Assembly: GCF_013364235.1 (NCBI RefSeq)
Contig: NZ_CP054919.1
Location: 8,089,239-8,153,238, forward strand
Reading direction: 5' to 3'
Length of the DNA stretch: 64,000 nucleotides
From: Kitasatospora sp. NA04385
GTDB lineage: Bacteria > Actinomycetota > Actinomycetes > Streptomycetales > Streptomycetaceae
The position numbers and the translations under genes were made by a program. Under the pieces are notes generated by a model. It saw only the letters and a list, made by a program, of their open reading frames with translations. It was not told the DNA's origin and did no database searches. Below, in pieces: positions 40,633 through 49,598 of the stretch (the stretch's first letter is position 1; the number at the start of each line of letters is the position of its first letter).

Positions 40633-41256
40633 TCAGTCGGGCAGTTGCTCGCCCGCGGCGGTGGCCGCCGTGCGGGCGGCGTGCTCGACGTGTGCGTGGT
40701 GGGCCGACCACCAGGCCGCGTCCCCGTCGGGCAGCACCGAGCCGTTCGGGCGCAGGCCCGTTGCGCCGTCCACCAGTTCGCGGACCAGGTCGGCGTGGCC
40801 CGCGTGCCGGTGGGTCTCGGCGACCACGTGCAGCAGGACGCGTCCCAGCGTCAGTTCGCTGTGCGGGGGCCACGGGACCTTGCCCACCGCGTCCAGCGGC
40901 AGTTCGTCGATGGTGGCGTCCGCGTGCGCCCAGACCCGGCGGTAGCCGTCGAGCAGGGCCTCCCGGCCCTCCTCCGGGCGGGCCCACAGGTCGGCGTTCG
41001 GCTCGGCCTCGCCCGCCACCCACAGGCCCGGGCCGTCCGGGAAGGGGCGGCCGAAGGTGGTGCCGAAGTACACCGCCTCCGCGCCCGTCAGGTGCTTGAC
41101 CAGCCCCAGCAGGTTCGTCCCGGTCGGGGTCAGCGGGCGGCGGGCGTCGTACTCCGACAGGCCCTCCAGCTTCCACACCACCGCGGCCCGGGCGTCCTGC
41201 AGGTACAGCTTCAGTTCCCGCTTGGTCGCGGCGAGTTGATCGTTCGTCTCCGTCAT
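40633..41256 (-). CDS. DinB family protein (DUF664)
   Basis: 207 residues. The four-helix DinB/YfiT fold is visible: KLYLQDARAAVVWKLEGLSE, NLLGLVKHLTGAEAVYFGTT (first metal His), then a long central part, and GRVLLHVVAETHRHAGHADL with the HxxxH histidines, followed by LVRELVDG. These proteins include mycothiol- or bacillithiol-dependent transferases; the substrate is unknown. On the minus strand CAGACT plus 6 nt precedes the ATG, so the start may be leaderless. Confidence 0.93.
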   Translation of the reverse strand: MTETNDQLAATKRELKLYLQDARAAVVWKLEGLSEYDARRPLTPTGTNLLGLVKHLTGAEAVYFGTTFGRPFPDGPGLWVAGEAEPNADLWARPEEGREALLDGYRRVWAHADATIDELPLDAVGKVPWPPHSELTLGRVLLHVVAETHRHAGHADLVRELVDGATGLRPNGSVLPDGDAAWWSAHHAHVEHAARTAATAAGEQLPD

Positions 41257-41344
41257 GGACGGAGTCTGGCCGCCGCCCGGACCGGCCCACAAACCGTTTT
41301 CGCCGCCCGGCTCCGGCCGCGGCCGACCGGGCCGCTCCCCGGGC

Positions 41345-41767
41345 TCACTCCTCCTCGTCCGCGTAGTACCGGGCGTAGCCGGCGGACTGCTCCTCCACCG
41401 AGAAGCCCTCGAACGCGCCCGCTTCCTCCAGTTCGCACAGCCGCCGCAGCGCCGCCGCCGCGGACGGCGCGGGGTGCGCCGCGAGGTGGTCCTTCGTCGG
41501 CCCGAGTCCGCGGCCGAGCAGGAGCTCGATCTCGATCGAGCACGCCGCGTCGAACCCGGCCTCCTTCGCGTTCCAGACCAGGAGGGCGTCGTCGAGGTCG
41601 CCGCCGTTGAACAGCTGGACGCAGCACAGCCGCATCAGTTCGGTGTCGCCCTCGCCCTGGGCGCGCCGCTCGCGCTCCGTGCGTTCGCCGAGCAGCCTGC
41701 GGACCTCGTCGAGCCGCGCCCCGGTGGGGTGGAGCCCGAAGCGGCGCAGGCTCTCCTCCTCGTCCAT
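41345..41767 (-). CDS. Conserved hypothetical actinomycete protein
   Basis: 140 residues from the ATG at 41767 (MDEEESLRRFGLHPTGARLD), which has GGGAAG upstream; an upstream in-frame ATG at 41827 would overlap the divergent gene's promoter. Body: GEGDTELMRLCCVQLFNGGD, LDDALLVWNAKEAGFDAACS, IEIELLLGRGLGPTKDHLAA, then EEQSAGYARYYADEEE. It is helical and acidic, resembling the small ankyrin-like or tetratricopeptide-like proteins of Streptomyces toxin-immunity neighbourhoods. The function is unknown. Confidence 0.8.
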   Translation of the reverse strand: MDEEESLRRFGLHPTGARLDEVRRLLGERTERERRAQGEGDTELMRLCCVQLFNGGDLDDALLVWNAKEAGFDAACSIEIELLLGRGLGPTKDHLAAHPAPSAAAALRRLCELEEAGAFEGFSVEEQSAGYARYYADEEE

Positions 41768-41883
41768 CGGCTTCCCGTCCTCGCGTATCCGCCGAGGGTA
41801 GGGGATCTCGGGGGCGGGCGGTGTCACTCCGGGCTGCTTCGATGGCGCGAAAGGCAGGACACGGCTTTCCAGGGGAGATTCTT

Positions 41884-42309
41884 GTGGGGACTTGGGGCGG
41901 CGGGAACTTCGAGAGCGACACGGCGCTGGACCACCTGTCGACGGTCGTCGACCGGCTCGTCACCGAGGTCGCCGAGGCGATGGCCGGTGACCCGCTCGGC
42001 ATCGAGCCCGACGAGTACTGGGGGGTGGCCGTGCCGTGCAACCTGGAGCTCCTGCACGTCCTCGCCCGGGCCGGCTACGGCCACGGCAGCCTGCCGGAGG
42101 CCGGGGTGGTGGAGGGGTGGAAGGAGACGTTCATGGCCGTCTGGGAGCGGACCATCGACGAGCTGGGGCCCTCGCCGGAGTACAAGGAGGAACGCCGGTC
42201 GGTGCTGAACCGCACCTTCGACCGGCTGGCCGAGGCCGTCACCCGGGGCGCGACGGTCGACGACGCGGACCGCGCCGACCACGCGGGCCGGGGAGGCCAG
42301 GGGGGCTGA
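41884..42309 (+). CDS. DUF4259 domain protein
   Basis: 141 residues. It opens VGTWGGGNFESDTALDHLST, the W-G-x-G-N-F-E-x-D hallmark of DUF4259, and continues with PDEYWGVAVPCNLELLHVLA and RTIDELGPSPEYKEERRSVL. The GTG at 41884 is preceded by AGGGGAGA. The family occurs as single small genes of unknown function, sometimes in immunity-type clusters. Divergent from the helical protein at 41767. Confidence 0.8.
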   Translation: MGTWGGGNFESDTALDHLSTVVDRLVTEVAEAMAGDPLGIEPDEYWGVAVPCNLELLHVLARAGYGHGSLPEAGVVEGWKETFMAVWERTIDELGPSPEYKEERRSVLNRTFDRLAEAVTRGATVDDADRADHAGRGGQGG

Positions 42310-42316
42310 CGGTCGC

Positions 42317-42586
42317 TCAGGTGGTGACGGCGAAGACCAGCAGGCCCTCCGGCTGCTCCTCGTGCACCTCGACGTGGTCGACCACCGCGCGGGACGGGCC
42401 GTGGCGCATCCAGGCGACCAGCTGTTCCACCGCACCGGGGTCGCCCTCGAAGACCGCCTCCACCCGCCCGTCCGGGAGGTTGCGCACCCAGCCCGCCACG
42501 CCCGCCTCCGCGGCCGCGCGGCGGCAGGAGTCGCGGAAGAAGACGCCCTGCACCGTGCCCGAGACCAGCACCCGCCGCCGGATCAC
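42317..42586 (-). CDS. acyP: Acylphosphatase
   Basis: 89 residues, the standard length. Signature VSGTVQGVFFRDSCRRAAAE with catalytic Arg18, and VAGWVRNLPDGRVEAVFEGD with catalytic Asn36, hydrolyses carboxyl-phosphate bonds. It is tail to tail with the DUF4259 gene (7 bp apart). Upstream DNA to 42712 carries short CGTTCCCGCGTT-type direct repeats. Confidence 0.95.
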   Translation of the reverse strand: MIRRRVLVSGTVQGVFFRDSCRRAAAEAGVAGWVRNLPDGRVEAVFEGDPGAVEQLVAWMRHGPSRAVVDHVEVHEEQPEGLLVFAVTT

Positions 42587-42712
42587 CCGTGGTCCGCCTC
42601 TCGTCGCATTCGTTCTCGCACTCGTTCCCGCGTTCGTTCCCGCGTGCGACGCAGCCGTCGCTGCCAGCAGGTATACCGCAGTGCGGCGGGGCGGGGGCGG
42701 GACGGCACGCGG

Positions 42713-44020
42713 TCAGCCGACGGCGGACGCGGCGGACGGGGCGGGGTCGGCGGGGTCGGCGGCGGGCTCGACGGGCGCGGGGTCGGTGCCGGGGGCCGGG
42801 GCGTCGATGCTGCGGCCGAACGGGCGCCAGGCGAACAGCGTCAGGGCGGCCATCACGGTGGCGGAGAACCAGAACGGCCCGGTCAGCCCGGACAGCCGGG
42901 CGATCGGGCCGCCGAGCAGCGCGCCGAGGGCCGAACCGCCGACCGCCAGCGCCATGAAGGCGCTGTTGACCCGGCCGCGCATCCCGTCCGGCACGGCGCG
43001 CTGGATCAGCGTCCGGTCGACGCTCACCCAGATCGCGCCGTGCACGCCGAACGCGCCGAGCACCGCGCCCGCGACCCAGGGCGAGCCCGCCAGCGCCAGG
43101 CCGGCGTGCGTCAGCGTCTCCAGCACCAGGCCCAGCCGCAGCAGCACCGAGGCGGAGAACCGGGCCTGCAGGCGCGGGGCGACCAGCGCCCCGGCCAGGC
43201 CGCCGACCGCCGATGCGGTCAGCAGCAGGCCGTAGCCGAACTCCGACACGCCCAGGTGCTCGCGGGCGTACAGCACCATGACCGAGAAGGACGCGAGCAG
43301 TGTGACGTTCATCAGGCACAGCGCCAAGGTCAGCGTCCGCAGTGCGGGCCGCCGCCACAGCCAGCGCAGGCTGTCGGTGAACTGGCGGCCCAGCGGCTCC
43401 CGTCGGCCGGGCCGGGCCGGGGGCAGGCCCGGGCGGGGGAGCGGGCGCAGCGTCGAGACCAGGGCGGCGGCGCCGGCGAAGCTCAGCGCGTCGACCGTCA
43501 GCGGCAGCCCCGCCGCGACGCCGAACAGGGCGGCGCCCAGCGGGGGCCCGCAGAGCCGGTTGAGCACCGACTCGGTGCCGAACATCCGGGAGTTGGCCCG
43601 CGGCAGGTCCGCCGAGTCGACCACGGCGGGCAGCAGCGCGGCGGACGCGTTGTCGCCGAGCGCCGCGCAACTGCCCAGCAGCAGGCCCGTCGCGTAGATC
43701 AGCGGCAGCGACACCGCCCCCGCGTACACCGCGACCGCCAGCACCGCCGTCAGTACGGCGCGCGCCGCGTTCGCCGCCACCGTCAGCCGTCGGCGGTCCA
43801 CCCGGTCCACCAGGACCCCGCTGACCGGGGCCAGCAGCAACCACGGCACCTGCTGGACGAACACCGCCAGGGCGACCGGCACCGGATCCCTGGTCAGCGA
43901 CGTCACCAGCAGCGGGGCCGCGGCCGACACGATCCCGTCGCCCAGTGAGGACACCGCCGCCGCCGACCACAGCGAGGCGAAGCCGCGCCCCAGCCCGCGG
44001 CCACCACCCTTGCGCCCCAC
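42713..44020 (-). CDS. MFS transporter, DHA3-like
   Basis: 435 residues, about 12 helices. FASLWSAAAVSSLGDGIVSA is helix 1 with the SLGDG motif of macrolide-efflux-type (MefA/DHA3) proteins; PVSGVLVDRVDRRRLTVAAN is the motif A loop; ATGLLLGSCAALGDNASAAL and LQARFSASVLLRLGLVLETL follow. The C-terminal 40 residues are Pro/Ala/Asp-rich. A clear promoter was not seen in the 280-bp gap to the FUSC remnant. Confidence 0.92.
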   Translation of the reverse strand: MGRKGGGRGLGRGFASLWSAAAVSSLGDGIVSAAAPLLVTSLTRDPVPVALAVFVQQVPWLLLAPVSGVLVDRVDRRRLTVAANAARAVLTAVLAVAVYAGAVSLPLIYATGLLLGSCAALGDNASAALLPAVVDSADLPRANSRMFGTESVLNRLCGPPLGAALFGVAAGLPLTVDALSFAGAAALVSTLRPLPRPGLPPARPGRREPLGRQFTDSLRWLWRRPALRTLTLALCLMNVTLLASFSVMVLYAREHLGVSEFGYGLLLTASAVGGLAGALVAPRLQARFSASVLLRLGLVLETLTHAGLALAGSPWVAGAVLGAFGVHGAIWVSVDRTLIQRAVPDGMRGRVNSAFMALAVGGSALGALLGGPIARLSGLTGPFWFSATVMAALTLFAWRPFGRSIDAPAPGTDPAPVEPAADPADPAPSAASAVG

Positions 44021-44303
44021 CGGCCCCCCACCTCCCTCTCGTGCTCGACCCGGCCCGGAAGCGCGAGGCTAACCGGCGCCCCGACCCGGACGCACACGAT
44101 TTTTCGGCAGACTGTGGACAACCGAGGAGGAATGCACTCGATCGGGTGATTTCCCCGTGCGGCCGGAACCGCGCTACCGGGCCCGGAGCACGGGGATTCC
44201 CCGCCCGGACGGCCGTCATCCGGGCGTAACGCGGGCGCAGCGGCCCCGACAAGATCCACGCCTAGGCTGCGGGAGCAACGGCGGACGCGAGGAGGGGGTT
44301 CCC

Positions 44304-46258
44304 ACGGACAGGCGACGGGCACGACCGGACTGGCTGACCCACCCGCTGCGCTGGCAGCGCGGCCCGGTGCCCTGGGCGGCGACGGTGCGCGGCGCGGCCG
44401 GGATGGCCGTTCCGCTGGGCCTCGCCGTCGCCGCCGGACGGCCCGCCGAAGGCGTGCTGGCCGGGCTCGGCGCGATGTTCGCCGGCGTCAACGACCGCCC
44501 GCCGGGCGGCGCACCGGCGCCGTGCAGCAGGCCGTCCCCGCGCTGGCCGGCGCCCTCGGCCTGCTGATCGGCGCCGCCACCGGCTGGTGGGCGGTGCCGC
44601 TGCTCGGCGCGGTCGGCGTGCTCTGCGGGGCGATCAGCGTCACCGGACCGGTCGCCTCCGCGGCCGCCGTCCAGCTGATGGTGCTCACCGTGCTCGGCTG
44701 CGGCATGCCCGTCCCGCTGCCCGGCTGGGCCAAGGCCGCCTGCTACCTGGCCGGCGCCGGCTGGCTCCTGCTGCTGCGCCAACTCACCACCCACCCGCGC
44801 CCGTTGCACGCCGAACGGCAGGCCGTCGCGGCCGTCTTCGACGCCCTCGCCGACGCCCTCGACGCGGCCGGAACCGACCGCGCCGAACCCGCCCGCCGCC
44901 GCCTCACCGCCGCCCTCGACCGGGCCGGTGAACAGCTCCGCACCGGCCACGACCGCACCCTGGGCACCCGGCTCGCCGCCGCGTCCGCCCTCTGCGAAGC
45001 GGGCGTCGCCCTCCTGCGCGACGCCCGCCCGCTGCCCGCCCGGCTCGCCACCGGCCCGCGCCGCCTGGCCGCCGCCGTCCGCGCCGACCGCCTCCCCGGC
45101 CCGCTGCCCGTCCCCGTCGCCGAGACCCCGCGACCGCCGCCTTCGACCGGGCCGTCCTGCACGCGGCCCTGGCCTTCGGGGACGCCGCCCGCGACCGGCC
45201 GGTCCGGACCGGGCGGGCAGCCGCGGCCGGGCCGGGGTGCGCGGGCTCGGGCACGGCCTGCGGCGGAAGCTGGCCGGATGGGTGCTGGGCGGGCGGGGCG
45301 GGCAGCGGCCCGCCCCGGGAGCGCGGTGCCCGGGCTGCGGCCGTGGGGCCGGGCCGGACGGGCGTACGGGGTGCGGGTCGGGGTGTGCGTGGCGGCCAGC
45401 GCGGCGCTCGCGCTGGGGCTGCGGACCGGGCACTGGTACTGGCTGCCCGTCACCGCCGCGTTCCTGGTCAAACCCGACCTCGGACCGCTGTTCTCACGCG
45501 TCGTCAACCGCTTCGCCGGCACGGTGGCCGGCGTCCTGCTGGTCGCCGCGCTCGCACCCGCGCTGCCCGGCCCGTGGTGGCCCGTCGGCGCGGTGGCCGC
45601 CACCGGGGCGCTGATACCCGTCGCCCAGCGGCACTTCGCCGCGCAGACCGCCGTCATCACCGTCACCGTCCTGGCCTTCGTCACCACCGGCGGCGACCAC
45701 GGCGCCGCCCCCGGACGGCTCGCCGACACCACCCTGGCCTGCGCGCTCGTCCTGCTGGTCGGCCACCTCCCCGGCCTCGCCGACACCCGCGCCCGGGTCG
45801 GCCAGCGCGCCGCGCACGCGCTGCGGCACACCCAGCGCTACCTCGACCACGTCCTGCTGACCGACCGCCAGAGCGCACCCGGCACCGTCGCCGCCCGCCG
45901 CGCCGAACTGCGCCGCACCGCCTACCGCACGCTCGCCCAGGCCCGGGCCGCCGCGGAGAACGCCGCCGCCGAACTCCACCCCGGCGGCCCGGCCGGACCC
46001 GACTGGCTGCGCCTGACCGTCCACGCCGAACGCCTCGCCGACGCCGCCACCGCGTACGCCGTCGAACGCGACCACGGCGCCCCGGCCCCCGCAGCCCCGG
46101 CCGCCCGCACCCTCACCAGAACGCTCGCCGCCGCCGCCGACGCCCTCGACCGCCCCGGCCCGCCCACCACCCCGCCCGCCACCGACACCCCCCTGCCGCC
46201 GGAACTCGACGGCGTGGCAGCCGAGGTGCACCGGATCGGGGCGTTGGCGGCGGGGTGA
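44304..46258 (+). pseudogene. FUSC-family transporter gene, multiply disrupted
   Basis: Pieces of an aromatic-acid-exporter-like FUSC protein lie in several frames. RBS GGAGGGGG (44291-44298) is followed 5 nt later by ACG, where ATG is expected; no ATG/GTG/TTG fits. Frame 1 encodes TDRRRARPDWLTHPLRWQ to LAGLGAMFAGVNDR; near 44510 it shifts to RRTGAVQQAVPALAGALGLL; around 45125 to TAAFDRAVLHAALAFGDAAR; near 45235 to GLGHGLRRKLAGWVLGG; and near 45310 back to YGVRVGVCVAASAALALGLR, which stays intact to the stop. Each break is explained by one missing base. The 3' end is repeated downstream. TAGGCT at 44263 is a likely old -10. Confidence 0.75.
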
Positions 46259-46338
46259 AGGGTTCAGCGGTGGGGTTCAGCAGTGGGGTGGGCGTGGCGG
46301 CCGAGGTGCACCGGATCGGGGCGTTGGCGGCGGGGTGA
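46211..46338 (+). repeat. 48-bp direct repeat of the FUSC gene end
   Basis: The sequence encoding GVAAEVHRIGALAAG plus the stop codon at 46211-46258 recurs at 46291-46338 with one mismatch, 80 bp apart. The second copy also ends in TGA. The DNA from 46339 to 46427 shows nothing else. Confidence 0.88.
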
Positions 46339-46427
46339 GGGTTTCAGGGAGACGGGCCCGGCGCGGGAGCGCACGTGGCGGGGTGAGAGCGCGCTGAGAT
46401 GTGCGGGGTGCGGGCGCGGGGTTCGGG

Positions 46428-47231
46428 TCAGAGGGCTTCCCAGGGGACGCGGGACCAGGCGGTGGTGAGGATCTCGGCGAGTTCGGCGCTCAGGTTCGGG
46501 AAGGTGACGTGGTCGACGGAGGCCAGGGGCTGGGCCGGGCAGTGCGAGTTGGTCGCGGCGGCGGCGCGCAGGGACGGGAGGTCGGTGGCGGCGAGGTGGC
46601 GGGTGGTGGAGGGGACGCCGGTGGCGGGCAGGGCGGCGCGGAGCAGGTGCATGGTGATCCCGGGCAGCGCGGGGGCGGCGGGCCAGATGACCCGTTCGCC
46701 GTCCCAGAAGGCCGCGTTCCAGACCGAGCCCTCGCGGACGGACCCGTCCCGACCGAGGAACAGCACGTCCTCGAAACCCGCCCGTCGGGCCGACAAGGCC
46801 TGGTGGGTCAGCCCCATCGTCGCGGCGTGCTTCAGGTGCGGCAGGTCGCGTTCGTACACCGCGGTACGGACCCGCAGCGCGGGCCGGGGCACGTCCGGGA
46901 CGGGGTCGGAGACCGACACCACGAGGTCGGTGCCCCCGGTCGGCCCGGCGGGGACGACGCTGACCCGGACCGAGGCGTCGGGGCGGCCGCCCAGGGCCTG
47001 CCGGACGAGACCGCGGACCAGCTCGTCGCCGGGGGCCTGCGCGCCGAGCAGGTCGGCGAAGAGCTCGCGGGAGGCGTCCGCCAGCCGCCGCAGGTGCAGG
47101 TCCAGGCCGCGCACCGCCCCGTCGCGGACCTGCATCGAGGTGAAGTGCCCGTAGTTCCAGGTCGCCATCCGGTGGACGTCCTCGACGTTCGCGGGCCGTC
47201 CGTTGATCTCCACGTTCAGCATGCGCGCCAT
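46428..47231 (-). CDS. Class IV PLP-dependent aminotransferase family protein
   Basis: 267 residues. Fold-type IV landmarks: MATWNYGHFTSMQVRDGAVR (the T-S/Y-Q-V-R segment), LDLHLRRLADASRELF, the Lys134 Schiff-base lysine in DLPHLKHAATMGL, and DVLFLGRDGSVREGSVWNAA with the conserved Glu. Relatives are branched-chain aminotransferases, D-amino acid transaminases and aminodeoxychorismate lyases; this one looks like the actinobacterial uncharacterised group. The ATG at 47231 or 47222 may be used. Divergent from the unknown protein at 47308. Confidence 0.92.
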   Translation of the reverse strand: MARMLNVEINGRPANVEDVHRMATWNYGHFTSMQVRDGAVRGLDLHLRRLADASRELFADLLGAQAPGDELVRGLVRQALGGRPDASVRVSVVPAGPTGGTDLVVSVSDPVPDVPRPALRVRTAVYERDLPHLKHAATMGLTHQALSARRAGFEDVLFLGRDGSVREGSVWNAAFWDGERVIWPAAPALPGITMHLLRAALPATGVPSTTRHLAATDLPSLRAAAATNSHCPAQPLASVDHVTFPNLSAELAEILTTAWSRVPWEAL

Positions 47232-47295
47232 GGTGCCACCCAGGTCGCCGAGCCGCCGGGGCCTCGGGGGTTTGGTGGGGTGTTGGCGGAGCGCC

Positions 47296-47301
47296 TAGGG
47301 T
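47296..47301 (+). promoter_or_regulatory. -10 element TAGGGT, leaderless
   Basis: TAGGGT is followed by 6 nt (GCGCCG) and the GTG at 47308, with no ribosome binding site. Confidence 0.6.
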
Positions 47302-47307
47302 GCGCCG

Positions 47308-48333
47308 GTGAGTGATTTTCCGGAGCTGGACGGTCTGTTGGCCACGTTGGAGCGGGCGGTGGCGGGCGTTCAGGCCGCGCGGGCTGCGCGGGCCCTTGAG
47401 GCGGTGGCCGGGGGGCTGCGGGGGGCGGACGATGCGGCGTGCCGTGAAGTGGCGGGGCGGTTGGCCGGGTTGGTGGCGGGGTATCCGCGGGTCTGGCCGC
47501 GTTCGCTGGTGGCCGCGGCGGTCGGGTTCTGCGTCGAGCGCGGGGCCGACCCGGTGCCGTGCGCGGAGCCGGTGCTGACCGGCCTGCGGGAGGAGATCGG
47601 GGCCGCGCTGGAGTGCGCCGCCCGGTGGCCGCGGGAGAAGGGGGAGTTGCCCGAGCCGGACCGGGCGCACATCGACCGGGTGATCGCGGTGCTCGGCGGC
47701 GACCTGCTCGCGGTGCGGCTGGGCGTCGGCTGGTGCGGCCTCCAGGAGTGGTTCGCGCCCGCGCTGGCGGTGCTGCGCAGCGCCGAGGTGCGCCGCCGTC
47801 ACGGCGCCGAACTCCTTTCGGCGATAAGCGAGTTGGAAGCGATGGACCGGCACGGCCTACGGCCGCTGCGCTACGCGGCGGCGATCCTGGACGAGCCGCT
47901 GACGGTGCTGCACCGGCCCACCGGCACCGGTTACGAGGTGCGGATCGGCGGCATCGGCGACAACTTCCAGCTGCACACCCTGCTCGCGCACGTCCTGATC
48001 GGCGGCGGCCACCTGCCCGGCACCGCCCCCGCCGCCGAGGCCGTCCGCCCGGCCGTCGACCCGGCCCCCGCCACCGGCCCCTCCGGGGTGACCGCGTACG
48101 GCTCGTTCGACCTGCGGGCCCCGGACGGCGGGACGATCCGGAACGAGGGCCTGCCCGCGGACGTCCCGGTGGTCGACGGCCGCCGGCTGCTGGTGCTCGA
48201 CCACCCCTCGTACCGGCGCAGTTGGAACGCCGACCGGTACTTCCCCGACCTCCCGGGCAGCGCCGAACTGCTGCGCGTGCTGCCGGCCGAGGAGGCCCGT
48301 GCCTGGTTCGCCCGCACCGCCCTCGACGGCTGA
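47308..48333 (+). CDS. Conserved hypothetical protein, unknown function
   Basis: 341 residues from a probably leaderless GTG. The N-terminal ~190 residues are helical (LDGLLATLERAVAGVQAARA, GFCVERGADPVPCAEPVLTG, GLQEWFAPALAVLRSAEVRR). The second half is mixed: LTVLHRPTGTGYEVRIGGIG, NFQLHTLLAHVLIGGGHLPG, VTAYGSFDLRAPDGGTIRNE, RRSWNADRYFPDLPGSAELL. I do not recognise it; no nucleotide-binding or metal motif stands out. It precedes the LacI gene by 201 bp. Confidence 0.85.
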   Translation: MSDFPELDGLLATLERAVAGVQAARAARALEAVAGGLRGADDAACREVAGRLAGLVAGYPRVWPRSLVAAAVGFCVERGADPVPCAEPVLTGLREEIGAALECAARWPREKGELPEPDRAHIDRVIAVLGGDLLAVRLGVGWCGLQEWFAPALAVLRSAEVRRRHGAELLSAISELEAMDRHGLRPLRYAAAILDEPLTVLHRPTGTGYEVRIGGIGDNFQLHTLLAHVLIGGGHLPGTAPAAEAVRPAVDPAPATGPSGVTAYGSFDLRAPDGGTIRNEGLPADVPVVDGRRLLVLDHPSYRRSWNADRYFPDLPGSAELLRVLPAEEARAWFARTALDG

Positions 48334-48420
48334 CGGCCCCGGTCGGATATCCCGGCGGCGGCGGGAGCGGCGGGGAGGTAGCCTGCAACTTCGAACACAC
48401 CGACGGTACTTCGAGCCGGA

Positions 48421-48485
48421 CGGCGACACCGGCGGCACGCACGGCACGCACGACACGTACGGCACGCACGGCACGGACGACACAG
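48421..48485 (+). repeat. Short tandem ACGGCACGC-type repeats upstream of LacI gene
   Basis: About seven imperfect 8-10 bp units (ACGGCACGC, ACGACACGT, ACGGCACGG and similar) lie 50-115 bp before the LacI start. They are too irregular to be called operators. Confidence 0.6.
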
Positions 48486-48534
48486 GGGCGGGGCCCTCCC
48501 GGACGGCGGGGGCTCCCGGCAGGAGGGGGCGCGC

Positions 48535-49542
48535 ATGGAGGGCCGACGGCCGACCCTGGAGGCCGTTGCCGCGCACGCGGGCGTCGGCCGCGGCACCGCG
48601 TCCCGGGTCATCAACGGTTCGGAGCGGGTCAGCGGCCGGGCCCGGGAGGCCGTGCTGCGGGCCGTCGAGGAACTGGGCTACGTGCCCAACAACCTGGCCC
48701 GGGGCCTGGTGCGGCGGCGCACCGACACGGTCGCCCTGGTGATGGGCGTCTCCGAGGACACCGCCTGGGCCGAGCCCTACTTCTCCGGCCTGGTCCGCGG
48801 CATCAAGCGGGGCCTCGCGGACAGCGGCCTGCAACTGCTGCTGGCCCTCGCCCAGTCCGGGCCGGAGGGGGAGCGACTGCTGCGCTACCTGACGGCCCAG
48901 CACGTCGACGGCGTCCTGCTGACCTCGCTGCGCGGCGACGACCCGATGCCCCGCCGCCTGGAGGACAGCGGCATCCCCACCGTGGTCGTCGGCGCCCCCA
49001 CCGGCTTCGACCCGGCCCACTGCGTGGACGTCGACAACCGCGACGGCGCCCGCCGCGCCGTGCGGCACCTGCTGGACCGGGGACGCCGCCGGATCGCCAC
49101 CATCACCGGCCCGCAGGACACCCGGGCCGGCCTGCAACGGCTCCAGGGCTTCCACGACGCGCACGCCGCCGCCGTGCTGGACGCCGGACCGGTCGCCCAC
49201 GGCGACTTCTCCGCCGACTCCGGGGTGCGCGCGATGCAGGAACTGCTCCGGCGCGACCCGGGCATCGACGCCGTCTTCGCGGCCTCCGACAGCATGGCGA
49301 TCGGCGCCCTGCGCGTCCTCAAGGAGCGGGGCCGCCGCGTCCCCGGGGACGTGGCCGTGGTCGGGTTCGACGACTCGCCGATCGCCGTGCACACCGACCC
49401 GCCGCTCACCTCCGTGCACCAGCCGCTGGAGCAGATGGGCCGGGAGATGACCCGGATACTGATCGCCCGGATCAACGGCGAGGCGGTGGCCCGCCCGAGG
49501 GTGGTCCTCGACACCCGGCTGGTGGTGCGGGACTCCACCTGA
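48535..49542 (+). CDS. LacI family transcriptional regulator
   Basis: 335 residues. The HTH is PTLEAVAAHAGVGRGTASRV followed by the hinge helix INGSERVSGRAREAVLRAV and YVPNNLARGL. The periplasmic-binding-like core has TVALVMGVSEDTAWAEPYFS, DGVLLTSLRGDDPMPRRLED, AVFAASDSMAIGALRVLKER and VVGFDDSPIAVHTDPPLTSV, all standard. Ligands of the family are mostly sugars or nucleosides. The two dioxygenase genes and an MFS gene follow on the same strand; a LacI-type operator lies before the MFS gene. Confidence 0.94.
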   Translation: MEGRRPTLEAVAAHAGVGRGTASRVINGSERVSGRAREAVLRAVEELGYVPNNLARGLVRRRTDTVALVMGVSEDTAWAEPYFSGLVRGIKRGLADSGLQLLLALAQSGPEGERLLRYLTAQHVDGVLLTSLRGDDPMPRRLEDSGIPTVVVGAPTGFDPAHCVDVDNRDGARRAVRHLLDRGRRRIATITGPQDTRAGLQRLQGFHDAHAAAVLDAGPVAHGDFSADSGVRAMQELLRRDPGIDAVFAASDSMAIGALRVLKERGRRVPGDVAVVGFDDSPIAVHTDPPLTSVHQPLEQMGREMTRILIARINGEAVARPRVVLDTRLVVRDST

Positions 49543-49598
49543 GCCCCGCCCGCCCCACCGACCACGCACGACAGCGACGAACGGCAGGTGCTCGACGG

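Noticed and set aside
41057..41239. Small plus-strand frames inside the DinB and neighbouring genes
   Set aside because: Shadow frames with no ribosome binding site or recognisable domain.
48421..48485. ACGGCACGC repeats as LacI operators
   Set aside because: They are direct, irregular repeats without a palindromic CG-centred core; the better LacI-type site is at 51732-51745.
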